This document shows positions 43,647 through 52,543 of a stretch of DNA of 64,000 nt, piece by piece (position 1 is the stretch's first letter; every line of letters starts with the position of its first letter). The stretch is from Cesiribacteraceae bacterium YIM B00369. GTDB taxonomy: Bacteria; Bacteroidota; Bacteroidia; Cytophagales; Cyclobacteriaceae. Made by a program: the position numbers and the translations under genes. The stretch is from contig JAFMYY010000027.1 in assembly GCA_017948555.1 (NCBI GenBank), positions 1,701-65,700 on the forward strand, read 5' to 3'. Below the pieces are notes generated by a model. It was not told where the DNA came from. It saw only the letters and a list, made by a program, of their open reading frames with translations, and searched no databases.

Positions 43647-45161
43647 ATGTCAGGGATAAAAACTACATATCAGGCAGAGAAGAATGTGAAAGGGGCTTCT
43701 GCCGGAGGGGAGTATTATAAAAGCACCTATGCAGGATTACTTTTTGTCTGGGTAATGAGTTTGTTGATTTTTCCTCAGCTACCCCTCCTGACAGTGGCTC
43801 TGAATTTATTGATAATGGTTTTAATAAGCAGCATGCAGTTTTATAGTGCATTGCTGCCTGTTAAAAAACTAATCAGCAAAAAAAATGAGCAGGAACCGTT
43901 TGTTTCTATTCATATTCCTGTCCATAATGAGCCGCCGGAACTGGTGCTGAAGACTCTGGAAGCTATACAGCAGTTGAATTATAAAAATTACGAGGTAATT
44001 GTATTAGATAACAATACGGAAAATCCGGAGGTGTGGAAGCCGGTGGAAAAGAAGTGCGGGGAGGCAGGTGCCAGTTTTAAGTTTAAGCATGTGGAGGGGC
44101 TTAAAGGATTCAAAGCAGGTGCCCTCAACCTTTGTAATAAAATGAGCCACCAGGCAACAGAATTTGTACTGGTAATTGATGCTGACTACAGGGTTCACCC
44201 TCAGTTGCTGCAGGAAGCCTTAAGTAATTTTTCAGAAGAAAATATTGCATTGGTCCAGTTTCCGCAGGCTTACCTGAACACAGATACGGGCAACCGGGGA
44301 ATGCAGGCTGAGTATAATCATTTTTTTGCAGTTTATATGAATATGGCCAACCACTTTAATTGTGTGCTTTCCACGGGTACCGTAAGTGTAATCCGGATGA
44401 GGGCACTGGAGGCAACAGGAGGGTGGTCCGGAAACAGTATTACTGAAGATTGTGAACTGGGGCTGCGGTTTCACCAGGAAGGGTTCAGGGGAGTTTATGT
44501 TGCACAGCCCCTGGGAAAGGGATTAATGCCTGTTGATTTGCATGACCTTAAAACCCAGCGGGAGCGGTGGGTGTTTGGCAATATGCAAACCCTTAACAGC
44601 TTTTTTTACGGGGCAAAAAAAAGGCTGAGTATCCGCCAGTGTGCAGGCATCGTAACACAGTTAACAGCCTGGTTCAATTTTTTATTTATTCCGGTTATAG
44701 GAGCTCTTTCCGGCGCTATAGGGATGGCGGTTTCTGCAATGCCCGTTTACAATAAACTGATGGTTCTGAGTCTGGTTTCCATCTGGTTCTATTTAACGGG
44801 GAAATTCATTTTTTTCCGGCTAAGCTTCCGGAACAGCGGGAAATCTTTCAGGAAGTCTTTTGATGCTTACCTTGTGCACCTGGGTATGGCATGGGAGGGT
44901 GCTGTCAGTTGGCTGCGTTGCCTGTGTGGGGAAAATATTCTGTTTAAAAGAACCAATAAATTTTTAGGCCTGAAAAAAAAGGAGAATGTCCTGACGAATT
45001 TAAGTCTTTCCCTGATACTGATTATAGCGGGAGCATTAGCTTTTGCATCAGGCTATTACCTGGAGTGGACTTTTGCCTGGCTGGCTTCTCCCGCTTTTGC
45101 AGCTGTATTCTTCCTGCGCCGGCTAACTGTTAAAACTTTTAAATTAACTCAGAAGCTTTAG
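43647..45161 (+). CDS. Membrane glycosyltransferase family 2 (cellulose-synthase-like)
   Basis: 504 residues. Two N-terminal membrane helices (about 28-70) precede a GT2 domain with SIHIPVHNEPPELV, DADYR (D,D), TEDCELGLR and QRERW (catalytic and product-binding motifs), then about four C-terminal helices (from about 345). This D,D,D,QxxRW set marks a processive inner-membrane synthase. The substrate sugar is not decidable. It begins a set of plus-strand glycan genes that runs to 50984; a 160-base gap separates it from the deglycation pair. Confidence 0.9.
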   Translation: MSGIKTTYQAEKNVKGASAGGEYYKSTYAGLLFVWVMSLLIFPQLPLLTVALNLLIMVLISSMQFYSALLPVKKLISKKNEQEPFVSIHIPVHNEPPELVLKTLEAIQQLNYKNYEVIVLDNNTENPEVWKPVEKKCGEAGASFKFKHVEGLKGFKAGALNLCNKMSHQATEFVLVIDADYRVHPQLLQEALSNFSEENIALVQFPQAYLNTDTGNRGMQAEYNHFFAVYMNMANHFNCVLSTGTVSVIRMRALEATGGWSGNSITEDCELGLRFHQEGFRGVYVAQPLGKGLMPVDLHDLKTQRERWVFGNMQTLNSFFYGAKKRLSIRQCAGIVTQLTAWFNFLFIPVIGALSGAIGMAVSAMPVYNKLMVLSLVSIWFYLTGKFIFFRLSFRNSGKSFRKSFDAYLVHLGMAWEGAVSWLRCLCGENILFKRTNKFLGLKKKENVLTNLSLSLILIIAGALAFASGYYLEWTFAWLASPAFAAVFFLRRLTVKTFKLTQKL

Positions 45162-45338
45162 ACCCTGAAAACAGCTGAAGAGAATTAACACCGGCCTGTA
45201 TTAATTGTTGTTGATATGAGATAAAGGTAATGGGTAAGACGTGGAAATTCCAATATTCACTCATTCTGTTATTCATTCATTCATTCATTCATTGATTTAA
45301 ACGGTAACACTTTTCCTGCTCTGTAAAAAACACCACTT
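45162..45338 (+). promoter_or_regulatory. Gap with ATTC tetranucleotide repeat upstream of a GT2 gene
   Basis: ATTC is repeated five times in a row (45271-45290), with further ATTC-like units just before. The tract ends about 45 bases ahead of the next start codon, where slippage could alter promoter spacing. No terminator hairpin separates the two glycosyltransferase genes. Confidence 0.6.
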
Positions 45339-46295
45339 ATGGAAAGACCCTTAATAAACATTACTATACCCACTTTTAACAGGGGTTTCTGCATTAATAA
45401 AGCCATAGAGGCTGCTTTAGATCAGACTTATGATCATTTCACTGTTACTGTTATAGATGATGGCTCCACTGACGGCACCTGGGAAAGGGTAAGGCAGTAC
45501 TTCGATGAGCCTCATTTTTGTTATATAGGGCTGGAGGAAAATGCAGGAACTGCTCAGGCTAAAAACGTTTCCATAATGTTTTCCCGCTACGATGCTATTA
45601 CATTTCATGACTCTGATGATATACCTGACCCCCACAAAATACTGCTTCAGGCACGGGCCATGAGCCAGAAGGGGCATATGGCGGATTCAATCCTGAACTG
45701 GCAGCAATTGGGTATTGAGCCGGAAAGCCGGGTGGATGTGGATGTGGTGGTGGGAGCTCATAAAATGATAAAACTCGATGGAAGTGTTCATTTTATTAAC
45801 AAGCGGATTTCACTGGTCGATGATTTTTTTCCTAACCTCCAGTTTCCATCTAAAACGGAGGGTGACTGGATCCTGATCAATTCAGGCCTTTTTCGCAAAA
45901 AAGTATTTGAAGAACTGGGGGGCTACCTGAATTCAGTTGAGGAAGACAGGGAAATACGTAACCGGCTAATTGCCACAGGCGCACTCTTTTTTTATCTGGA
46001 AACACCGCTGCTTACAAAAATAGAAATGGATGTGTCTCTTACTGTGTCCGGAGATACGGGCTATAATGCGGACCGCAGGAAGAGGGACCGCCGGAAAGTA
46101 TGGGACCGTGTGGCTCTTTTCCGGGAAATCCGGGATACCGCTCAGTTAAAAGAGCGGCTGGTGGAAAAGGTTGACCTTACCGGAGTCCGCTTCAAAAAAG
46201 TCTCGAACCCTTCCCTGCTCACCTTTAACGAAAATATACCTCATGTTGAAGGATCGGAAGCAGCATTAAAAAAGAGTTTGCTCAGGTACGTTTAA
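45339..46295 (+). CDS. Glycosyltransferase family 2 (soluble)
   Basis: 318 residues with no membrane segment. The GT-A signature is clear: NITIPTFNRGFCINKAIEAAL, DDGSTDGTW and the metal-binding DSDDIPDPHK (DxD-type). The rest is a strand-poor substrate domain with several basic stretches (NADRRKRDRRKVW). The donor and acceptor cannot be told. It ends 7 bases before the next glycosyltransferase gene, so the two are co-transcribed. It may be under the influence of the ATTC tract upstream. Confidence 0.9.
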   Translation: MERPLINITIPTFNRGFCINKAIEAALDQTYDHFTVTVIDDGSTDGTWERVRQYFDEPHFCYIGLEENAGTAQAKNVSIMFSRYDAITFHDSDDIPDPHKILLQARAMSQKGHMADSILNWQQLGIEPESRVDVDVVVGAHKMIKLDGSVHFINKRISLVDDFFPNLQFPSKTEGDWILINSGLFRKKVFEELGGYLNSVEEDREIRNRLIATGALFFYLETPLLTKIEMDVSLTVSGDTGYNADRRKRDRRKVWDRVALFREIRDTAQLKERLVEKVDLTGVRFKKVSNPSLLTFNENIPHVEGSEAALKKSLLRYV

Positions 46296-46302
46296 TAATG
46301 TC

Positions 46303-47373
46303 ATGAAGCAAAGAATCCTCATTATCGATCCCGACTGTCCTGTGGCTTACAATGAAAGCAGCCTGGCAGAAACGCCAATGGGAGGTACTGAGGCGACCAT
46401 TATAAGGATAGGCAAAGGCCTGGCTTGCAGAGGGTACAAAATTATGATGGCGCAGGGAGCACGCTCAGAGCAGGAAGTGAGTATCAGCGGCCCGGAGTAT
46501 TATCCTTTTCAGCTTCATAATTTTCGGGAAAAGCTACCCTCTGCGGAAGCTGTTATTGTCATTAATTCTCCAAAATTGCTTTCAAAGGTAAGGAAGGCTT
46601 ATCCCTCCGCTTCTCTTTTTTTATGGATGCATTGCTTTCCGGGAAAGAGGCGCAGAAAAATAATTAATAAGCATGTAACAGTATCTGGGGCAACCATTAT
46701 TGCTGTATCCGATACGCTCAGGAAACATCTGGAAAGCTGCCTGAGAAGCTATCCGGATTATGGAAGAAAGTCCCGTTCAGCCGGGAAGATAGCAGAAGTT
46801 ATAACTGTTTATAATCCTGTGGATGATGCGCTGTTGCCCGGAAAAATACCACCGGATAAAAATAAGCTGGTGTTTTTCAGCTCTCCGCATAAAGGACTGG
46901 ATCAGGTGCTTAAAGCCTTTGCTGCGGTAAAAAAAGAATTCCCATCCATGCGCCTGTGCCTTGCCAACCCAGGCTACCTGCCAATGCCCTCCGGTATAAA
47001 TGAGGAGGCGGTGGAAGTACTTGGAGCTCTCAGGCATGAGGCAGTGCTGGAGCACGTGCGGGAAGCTTTTTGCATATTCTACCCGCAAAGCAGCTTCAGG
47101 GAAACCTTCGGGCTTGTATTCGCAGAAGCAAATGCAGTTGGTACTCCTGTTATTTCTCATCCGCTGGGTGCCGCCTGCGAAATTTTAAATAACAAGGAAC
47201 AGTTGGTTGATGTTACGGATGCAGGAAATGTGGTGAAAAAACTTAAGGACTGGGTGGAGAACGGAAGGCCTCATGTGGAGCTGGACGATAAATTCAGGCT
47301 CCGAAATGTGCTCGATTCCTGGGAAAAGCTGCTTAAAAAAGAAGATTCCGGTGCTGACCAACTGAGGCAATAG
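46303..47373 (+). CDS. Glycosyltransferase family 4 (GT-B fold)
   Basis: 356 residues. The N terminus, PDCPVAYNESSLAETPMGGTEATIIRIG, is the acceptor-binding domain of GT-B enzymes, and the C-terminal domain shows FFSSPHKGLDQVLKAF and ETFGLVFAEANAVGTPVISH, the E-x7-E type donor-nucleotide motif. It probably adds a hexose to a growing glycan on the cytoplasmic face. It overlaps functionally with the preceding GT2 and the following debranching enzyme in one operon (7 and 59 bases apart). Confidence 0.9.
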   Translation: MKQRILIIDPDCPVAYNESSLAETPMGGTEATIIRIGKGLACRGYKIMMAQGARSEQEVSISGPEYYPFQLHNFREKLPSAEAVIVINSPKLLSKVRKAYPSASLFLWMHCFPGKRRRKIINKHVTVSGATIIAVSDTLRKHLESCLRSYPDYGRKSRSAGKIAEVITVYNPVDDALLPGKIPPDKNKLVFFSSPHKGLDQVLKAFAAVKKEFPSMRLCLANPGYLPMPSGINEEAVEVLGALRHEAVLEHVREAFCIFYPQSSFRETFGLVFAEANAVGTPVISHPLGAACEILNNKEQLVDVTDAGNVVKKLKDWVENGRPHVELDDKFRLRNVLDSWEKLLKKEDSGADQLRQ

Positions 47374-47432
47374 TTATTAATACCCCGGAAGAAACTGTTA
47401 CGTTACTTACTACCCGATTCAATTTTAACGCT

Positions 47433-49607
47433 ATGGCCAAATTTATTGAAATAGAAAATGAACTCTATATTTCAGCCACATCAACCTATGCCGATGACCG
47501 GGTAAAGGTGCTAAACCATGGAAATACTTTTGGTGTATTCGACCGTTGGGGAGATATTCAGCAAATAGGTACAATGGTGCAGGGGCTTTACCATGAAGGT
47601 ACCCGCTTTGTGTCTGATTTTGAATTTCGCCTCAATGGGGAGCGCCCGCTTCTGCTCAGCTCCAATATAAGCGAGAACAATGAAATCCTGACAGTGGATC
47701 TCACTAATCCCCAAACTGAGACGGGGGAGGGAGTGGTGATACCACAGTCCAAGATTCACATTTTCAGGACCAAATACCTGCGGCAGGGTCAATGTTTTGA
47801 AAGTATTAAACTGGCCAATTACGATACCTCTCCTTATGCTTTTGAAGTGGAATTCTCCTTTTCTGCCGACTACAAAGATATCTTCGAAATAAGAGGGCAG
47901 AAAAGAAGGGCAAGAGGGGAAAATCTGCCTGCTAAGAAAGACGGCAAAAATACTCTGCGGCACAGCTACATGGGTCTGGATAAGGTGGAGCGGCAAACTA
48001 TCCACTATTTTAACCCTGCTCCTGATGAAATTCTTACTCAAACAGCAAAATACCGCATCCGCCTTGCACCCAAACAAGTATTCCAGATCCAGATAAAAAC
48101 CGGCTTTAAAACGGGGGAGGAGGCAGTAACAATGGAAACAGCTCTTTTGAAAGAAGATACTAAACTGGCATCATTCTTTGACAGCAGCAGGAAAAAAATT
48201 CCTTTTATTGAAACATCAAATGACCAGTTTAACCACTGGCTGAACCGGAGTAAAACTGATCTTGTATCCCTGATTGCTGATACCCCCCACGGAAAATATC
48301 CATACGCCGGGATTCCCTGGTTTAATACTGCTTTTGGCCGCGACGGAATTATTACTGCTTTTGAAACGCTTTGGCTGGTGCCTGAGCTGTCCAGGGATGT
48401 TCTGTTTTATCTTGCCAAAACCCAGGCCACTGAAGTGAATGATTTTATGGAGGCAGAGCCCGGTAAAATTCTGCACGAAACCCGCAAAGGAGAAATGGCA
48501 GGGCTGGGCGAAATACCCTATAAGCTATATTACGGAACAGTAGATGCAACTCCGCTTTTTATAATGCTGGCGGGAGCCTACTTTCTGCGTACCGGCGATC
48601 TTGAAAGTATCCGTAAAATATGGCCAAATTTAAAGCTTGCTCTGAACTGGATTGATGAATACGGCGACACGGATGGTGACGGTTTTATAGAGTACCGGAA
48701 GAAAGGAATTAATGGTCTTGTTCACCAGGGGTGGAAAGATGCCGGTGATGCCATAAGCCATGAAGATGGTGCCCTTGCGGAAACTCCCGTTGCTTTGTGT
48801 GAAGTACAGGGTTATGTATATGATGCCAAACGAAAGGCAGCTGTGCTGGCTTTAAAAATGGGGGAGGAGGAACTCGCCACCAGACTTAAAAAGGAGGCCG
48901 GAGAACTGAAGAAAAAGTTTAACGAAACATTTTGGGATGAAGCCCTTGGTACCTTTGTTCTGGGGCTGGATAAAGATAAAAGTCCCTGCAGGGTTAAATC
49001 GTCCAATGCCGGCCATGTATTGTTTACAGGTATTGTGGATGAGAAGTACCTTCCCAAACTGGCGGCCACCCTTATGAGTAAGGAAATGTTTACCGGCTGG
49101 GGCATCAGGACGCTGGCTACCGATGCACCGCGCTACAACCCTATGTCGTACCATAATGGTACTGTATGGCCGCACGATACCGCTTTAATTGCCTATGGAC
49201 TGTCTGAGTATGGTTATACCGCTGAGGCTTTACAGATTTTTCAGGCTCTTTTCGATGCGGCAATGCATATAGATATGCAGCGCCTTCCGGAACTTTTTTG
49301 CGGGCTCGACCGCCGGGCCGGCGAAGCGCCAACGACCTACCCTGTGGCATGCTCACCACAGGCCTGGGCTGTAGCTTCAGTTTTTATTCTCATAAAATCG
49401 TTTTTACGCATAGAAGTTAACGCCCTTAAAAAAAAGGTTAAGTTTAAAAAGCCGGTAATACCTCAATGGATGAACAAAGTAACTATTCATAACCTTCCTG
49501 TCGGCGACGATACCCTTACAGCAGAGCTTACAAGGCACAGTAATAACCAGGTAAGTATAATGGTAAAGGAAAAAAGCCCCGGCTGGGAGGTGCAGGTAAT
49601 TCAGTAG
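47433..49607 (+). CDS. Amylo-alpha-1,6-glucosidase / glycogen debranching-type glycoside hydrolase
   Basis: 724 residues, no signal peptide. An N-terminal GDE_N_bis beta-sandwich (about 5-215, FGVFDRWGDIQQIG) leads into an (alpha/alpha)6 barrel (about 275-650) with WFNTAFGRDGIITAFETLWL, GLGEIPYKLYYGTVDATPLFI, DTDGDGFIEY and YHNGTVWPHDTALIAYG, the pattern of the catalytic acid residues. It should cleave alpha-1,6 branch glucose in glycogen-like polysaccharide or related oligosaccharides in the cytoplasm. Being inside a glycosyltransferase cluster suggests it works on the product of that locus, or that the locus makes an alpha-glucan. Confidence 0.9.
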   Translation: MAKFIEIENELYISATSTYADDRVKVLNHGNTFGVFDRWGDIQQIGTMVQGLYHEGTRFVSDFEFRLNGERPLLLSSNISENNEILTVDLTNPQTETGEGVVIPQSKIHIFRTKYLRQGQCFESIKLANYDTSPYAFEVEFSFSADYKDIFEIRGQKRRARGENLPAKKDGKNTLRHSYMGLDKVERQTIHYFNPAPDEILTQTAKYRIRLAPKQVFQIQIKTGFKTGEEAVTMETALLKEDTKLASFFDSSRKKIPFIETSNDQFNHWLNRSKTDLVSLIADTPHGKYPYAGIPWFNTAFGRDGIITAFETLWLVPELSRDVLFYLAKTQATEVNDFMEAEPGKILHETRKGEMAGLGEIPYKLYYGTVDATPLFIMLAGAYFLRTGDLESIRKIWPNLKLALNWIDEYGDTDGDGFIEYRKKGINGLVHQGWKDAGDAISHEDGALAETPVALCEVQGYVYDAKRKAAVLALKMGEEELATRLKKEAGELKKKFNETFWDEALGTFVLGLDKDKSPCRVKSSNAGHVLFTGIVDEKYLPKLAATLMSKEMFTGWGIRTLATDAPRYNPMSYHNGTVWPHDTALIAYGLSEYGYTAEALQIFQALFDAAMHIDMQRLPELFCGLDRRAGEAPTTYPVACSPQAWAVASVFILIKSFLRIEVNALKKKVKFKKPVIPQWMNKVTIHNLPVGDDTLTAELTRHSNNQVSIMVKEKSPGWEVQVIQ

Positions 49608-49946
49608 AAAAAATCATCTTAACAATACAGTTACCCCCTGAAAAGTAATGGTCTTAAATAAATTTTTAAGTAACTGAAAATCAGTTATTAATGTTGCGTA
49701 TTAACCGGAATTTAACTTCTGATTTCATTTGATAATATGGACTTAATTTTGAAGGCCTAAACCTCTTTTTTTGCTAACGTCAGGCTAACAGCTAATTTAC
49801 TTTGCCTGCTTATATTAGTACGGATGAATTAACGCCTTTTGTATGTTTATAAAAAAATGTGAAGTAGAGAAATACAGCCTGTGGAATACAGGTATGGGAG
49901 GGAGCAGAGCTGGAGTAAAGTTGCCGGAAGTAAACCGTTTTCAGGC
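49608..49946. other. Intergenic region with a 7-bp palindrome
   Basis: 339 bases upstream of the GT28-like gene. TAACTGA (49671-49677) pairs with TCAGTTA (49681-49687) around AAA; it has no T tail and could be a protein-binding palindrome. No gene is supported; a GTG at 49881 could extend the following gene by 22 residues. Confidence 0.35.
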
Positions 49947-50984
49947 ATGAAGATATTATATGCTTTACAGGGTAACGGGAATGGTCACATAAGCAGGGCT
50001 CTGGATATAATTCCTGCCCTGCGGAAATATGCCAGTGTTGATATATTTATAAGCGGTAAGCAGGCAGAGCTCAGCTTACCTTACCGGGTAAAATACGTAC
50101 ACAAAGGTCTGAATTTTGTGTTTGATAAAAATGGTGGGCTGGGTTTATGGAAAACAATCCTGAATGCCAAAAGAAACGGTTTTCCCTCGGAAGTAAGTAA
50201 TGTGCCGGTACAGGATTACGACCTGGTGATTAATGATTTTGAGCCTGTTACTGCATGGGCCTCCGTTCTCAGGAGGAAACCGTGTATTTCCCTCAGCCAC
50301 CTGAGTGCCATATTAACCACTGGTGTGCCTAAGCCTGAAGGGGTGGATTTTAGAAGAGATCTGGCATTGAGGTACTATGCTCCCTGCAGCCATTCTTATG
50401 GTTTTCACTATCATCCTTCTAATGATCATTTGTTTACACCGGTAATACGGCAGCAGGTAAGGGAAGCAACCAACAGGAAGGGAAAGCATGTTACAGTATA
50501 CTTACCTTCCTATACCGAAGAGGAGCTTGTTTCTGTTTTTTCCTCCTTCAGCGGAACAGAATGGGAAATATTTTCAAAGCATAGCAGCACCGAAAGAGTT
50601 TGCGGGAATATTCTGATTCGTCCGGTTGACAATGATTCCTTCGTTGAAAGTATAGCGCAGGGGAAAGCTGTTTTATGCGGAGCTGGTTTTCAAACTCCTG
50701 CTGAAGCACTTTACCTGGGTAAAAAGCTGATGGTAATTCCAATGGAACAGCATTTTGATCAGTATTATAATGCAGCAGCCCTTTCGGACCTGGGAGTTCC
50801 GGTATTAAAAAACCTGGACATAAAGCAGGCTCCGGTAATTGAAAAATGGCTTAAAACCAGCGATCCCATACGTGCGGAATATACAGACCAGACAGAGAAA
50901 ATGGTTTTAAAATTACTGGATAGTGCAGAGTCTTTTATTCACCGGCCTGATTTAAGCCTTAATTATGGGCCAGGATTAGGGTGA
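49947..50984 (+). CDS. Glycosyltransferase of GT-B (GT28/UGT-like) type
   Basis: 345 residues from ATG 49947; the in-frame GTG at 49881 adds a poor leader. It starts MKILYALQGNGNGHISRALD, the acceptor-side loop of the family, and near the C terminus has CGAGFQTPAEALYLGKKLMVIP and HFDQYYNAAALSDLG, matching the UDP-sugar-binding part of GT28/UGT enzymes. It likely transfers a sugar to a lipid or glycan acceptor. It lies about 340 bases after the debranching gene, so may be a separate transcript of the same locus. Confidence 0.85.
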   Translation: MKILYALQGNGNGHISRALDIIPALRKYASVDIFISGKQAELSLPYRVKYVHKGLNFVFDKNGGLGLWKTILNAKRNGFPSEVSNVPVQDYDLVINDFEPVTAWASVLRRKPCISLSHLSAILTTGVPKPEGVDFRRDLALRYYAPCSHSYGFHYHPSNDHLFTPVIRQQVREATNRKGKHVTVYLPSYTEEELVSVFSSFSGTEWEIFSKHSSTERVCGNILIRPVDNDSFVESIAQGKAVLCGAGFQTPAEALYLGKKLMVIPMEQHFDQYYNAAALSDLGVPVLKNLDIKQAPVIEKWLKTSDPIRAEYTDQTEKMVLKLLDSAESFIHRPDLSLNYGPGLG

Positions 50985-51048
50985 AACAGTATTGCTCCCA
51001 TGAGGAATAAAATAATAATACCATCATATAGTTCAGCTGAAAAGAGCC

Positions 51049-51056
51049 TACTTTTG
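51049..51056 (+). promoter_or_regulatory. Candidate -7 box of the S1/P1 nuclease gene
   Basis: TACTTTTG matches the Bacteroidota TAnnTTTG -7 consensus and lies 30 bases before the ATG at 51087, giving a short leader of about 25 bases. No good TTG -33 element was found. Confidence 0.35.
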
Positions 51057-51086
51057 CAGGAAGTATTATTTAATTGAGCATATCAG

Positions 51087-51854
51087 ATGAAGAGATTCCT
51101 TTGTTTTAAATTTTTATTCCTGTTACTGGCAAGCCAGGCATTTGCGTGGGGGCAGAACGGACACCGGGTGGTTGGTTATGTGGCGGAGCAAAACCTCAGC
51201 AACAAAACCAGAAAAAAAGTAATGGCTTTATTACAAAACAACTCTCTGGCGGAATCTTCTGTCTGGATGGATGATATAAAGTCGGACGATGCCTATGATC
51301 ATACCCACGACTGGCACTGGGTTACTATTCCTGAGGGGCAGAGCTATGAAGCAACGGAGAAAAACCCGAATGGTGACCTGATCATGAAAATTGAGGAGCT
51401 GGTTTCCCTGCTGAAAAAAGGCGGCCTTTCAAAAGAAAAGGAAGCTGAATATTTAAAATTCCTGATCCACCTGGTGGGTGATTTACACCAGCCGCTCCAC
51501 GTGGGAGGTGGTGAGGATGCAGGGGGAAATTCTGTAAAAGTAAAATGGTTTGGAGAGTCATCGAACCTGCACAGGGTTTGGGACAGCAATATGATTGAAA
51601 GCAAAGACCTGAGCTTTACTGAGCTTGCCGGATTCCTTGACAAACCTTCCAAACAGAAAATCCGCGAATGGCAGTCTTCTTCGGTAAGAGACTGGGCAAA
51701 TGAAAATATAGCCTTCCGTTCCCGTGTTTACGATTTTCCTGAAAGCGGGAGGATTGGTTATGAATACATGTACAAAAATTTTGATTTAGTTGAAAAGCGT
51801 CTGCTACAGGCTGGAGTTCGCCTTGCCGGCTTGCTGAATGAAATTTACGGATAA
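51087..51854 (+). CDS. Secreted S1/P1-type nuclease
   Basis: 255 residues with a signal peptide (about 1-20) cut so that W21 becomes the mature N terminus, which in this family binds zinc with its amino group. Further ligand motifs are NGHRVVGYVAE (H26), DYDHTHDWHWV, HLVGDLHQPLHVG and LHRVWDSNMIE. The enzyme is a trinuclear zinc phosphodiesterase that degrades single-stranded DNA and RNA and releases 3'-phosphate from nucleotides. It should act in the periplasm or outside the cell. It stands alone with a strong terminator after it. Confidence 0.93.
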   Translation: MKRFLCFKFLFLLLASQAFAWGQNGHRVVGYVAEQNLSNKTRKKVMALLQNNSLAESSVWMDDIKSDDAYDHTHDWHWVTIPEGQSYEATEKNPNGDLIMKIEELVSLLKKGGLSKEKEAEYLKFLIHLVGDLHQPLHVGGGEDAGGNSVKVKWFGESSNLHRVWDSNMIESKDLSFTELAGFLDKPSKQKIREWQSSSVRDWANENIAFRSRVYDFPESGRIGYEYMYKNFDLVEKRLLQAGVRLAGLLNEIYG

Positions 51855-51890
51855 GTTAATTTGAGTTTGTAACAGCGGCTGTAAAAATGC

Positions 51891-51967
51891 AAAGCGGCAC
51901 TTTTAGTTTTTGACCGGACACTCTTAATGTCAGGGTCAGATGCTGGAAGTGCCGCTTTTTTTTTGAA
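51891..51967 (+). terminator. Composite nested terminator after the S1/P1 nuclease
   Basis: A 12-bp outer stem (51891-51902 against 51947-51958) encloses an inner TGACC/GGTCA pair (51911-51915, 51934-51938) and a GACA/TGTC pair (51917-51920, 51928-51931). A run of nine or more T residues follows. Confidence 0.88.
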
Positions 51968-52543
51968 TTGGATTCACTCCACAGATGATGTCCCGGAGCT
52001 CCGGAGGAGGAGAAGCAAAATAAGCTTGTGTTGTTTGATGTAATTTTTCTGGTGTTTTTCAACAAACGATTGCCGGCTCTTTGCCTGAAATAATATACCG
52101 GAAAACCATGGATTATCTTGTTGTTTGTTTCCTGGAATCTTCTTGTGTGGATATATTGTTTGCCTGCCTGTTTTTGTTGTATTTCTAATACTTTGGTAGT
52201 TTATTTTTTCTTTCAGACATTGCAATAATTTTATGTATTATCACAATGTTACATGGGTAAATTTGATTTATTGATTTATTAATGGCTTTCTCCGGTAAAT
52301 TCTTTCCATTAGCAATAGATTTGCCGCAGTATTTCACCTTCTGAAGGTATTTACTTAAATGCAGGCTGAATGAAATGAATTATCATTATTCCGCTTTCTT
52401 TTAATACAGACCGACGTGTTTCTGCTGGATCCTTGATGCCTCCGGAGGGGTGTAAAGCCTGCTTTTTTTTATCTGATATTCCGGTTACCTGACTCTTATG
52501 GTTGTTTAATATTTATAAATAAAATAAAAATAGAACAAGTAAT
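51968..52543. promoter_or_regulatory. Upstream region of the Oar-like TonB receptor
   Basis: 576 AT-rich bases with no supported gene. TAAATTTG at 52258-52265 is a -7-like box; if used it would give a 270-base leader. An AT-rich run close to the start (52500-52530) is the other candidate promoter zone. No riboswitch is recognised. Confidence 0.35.
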
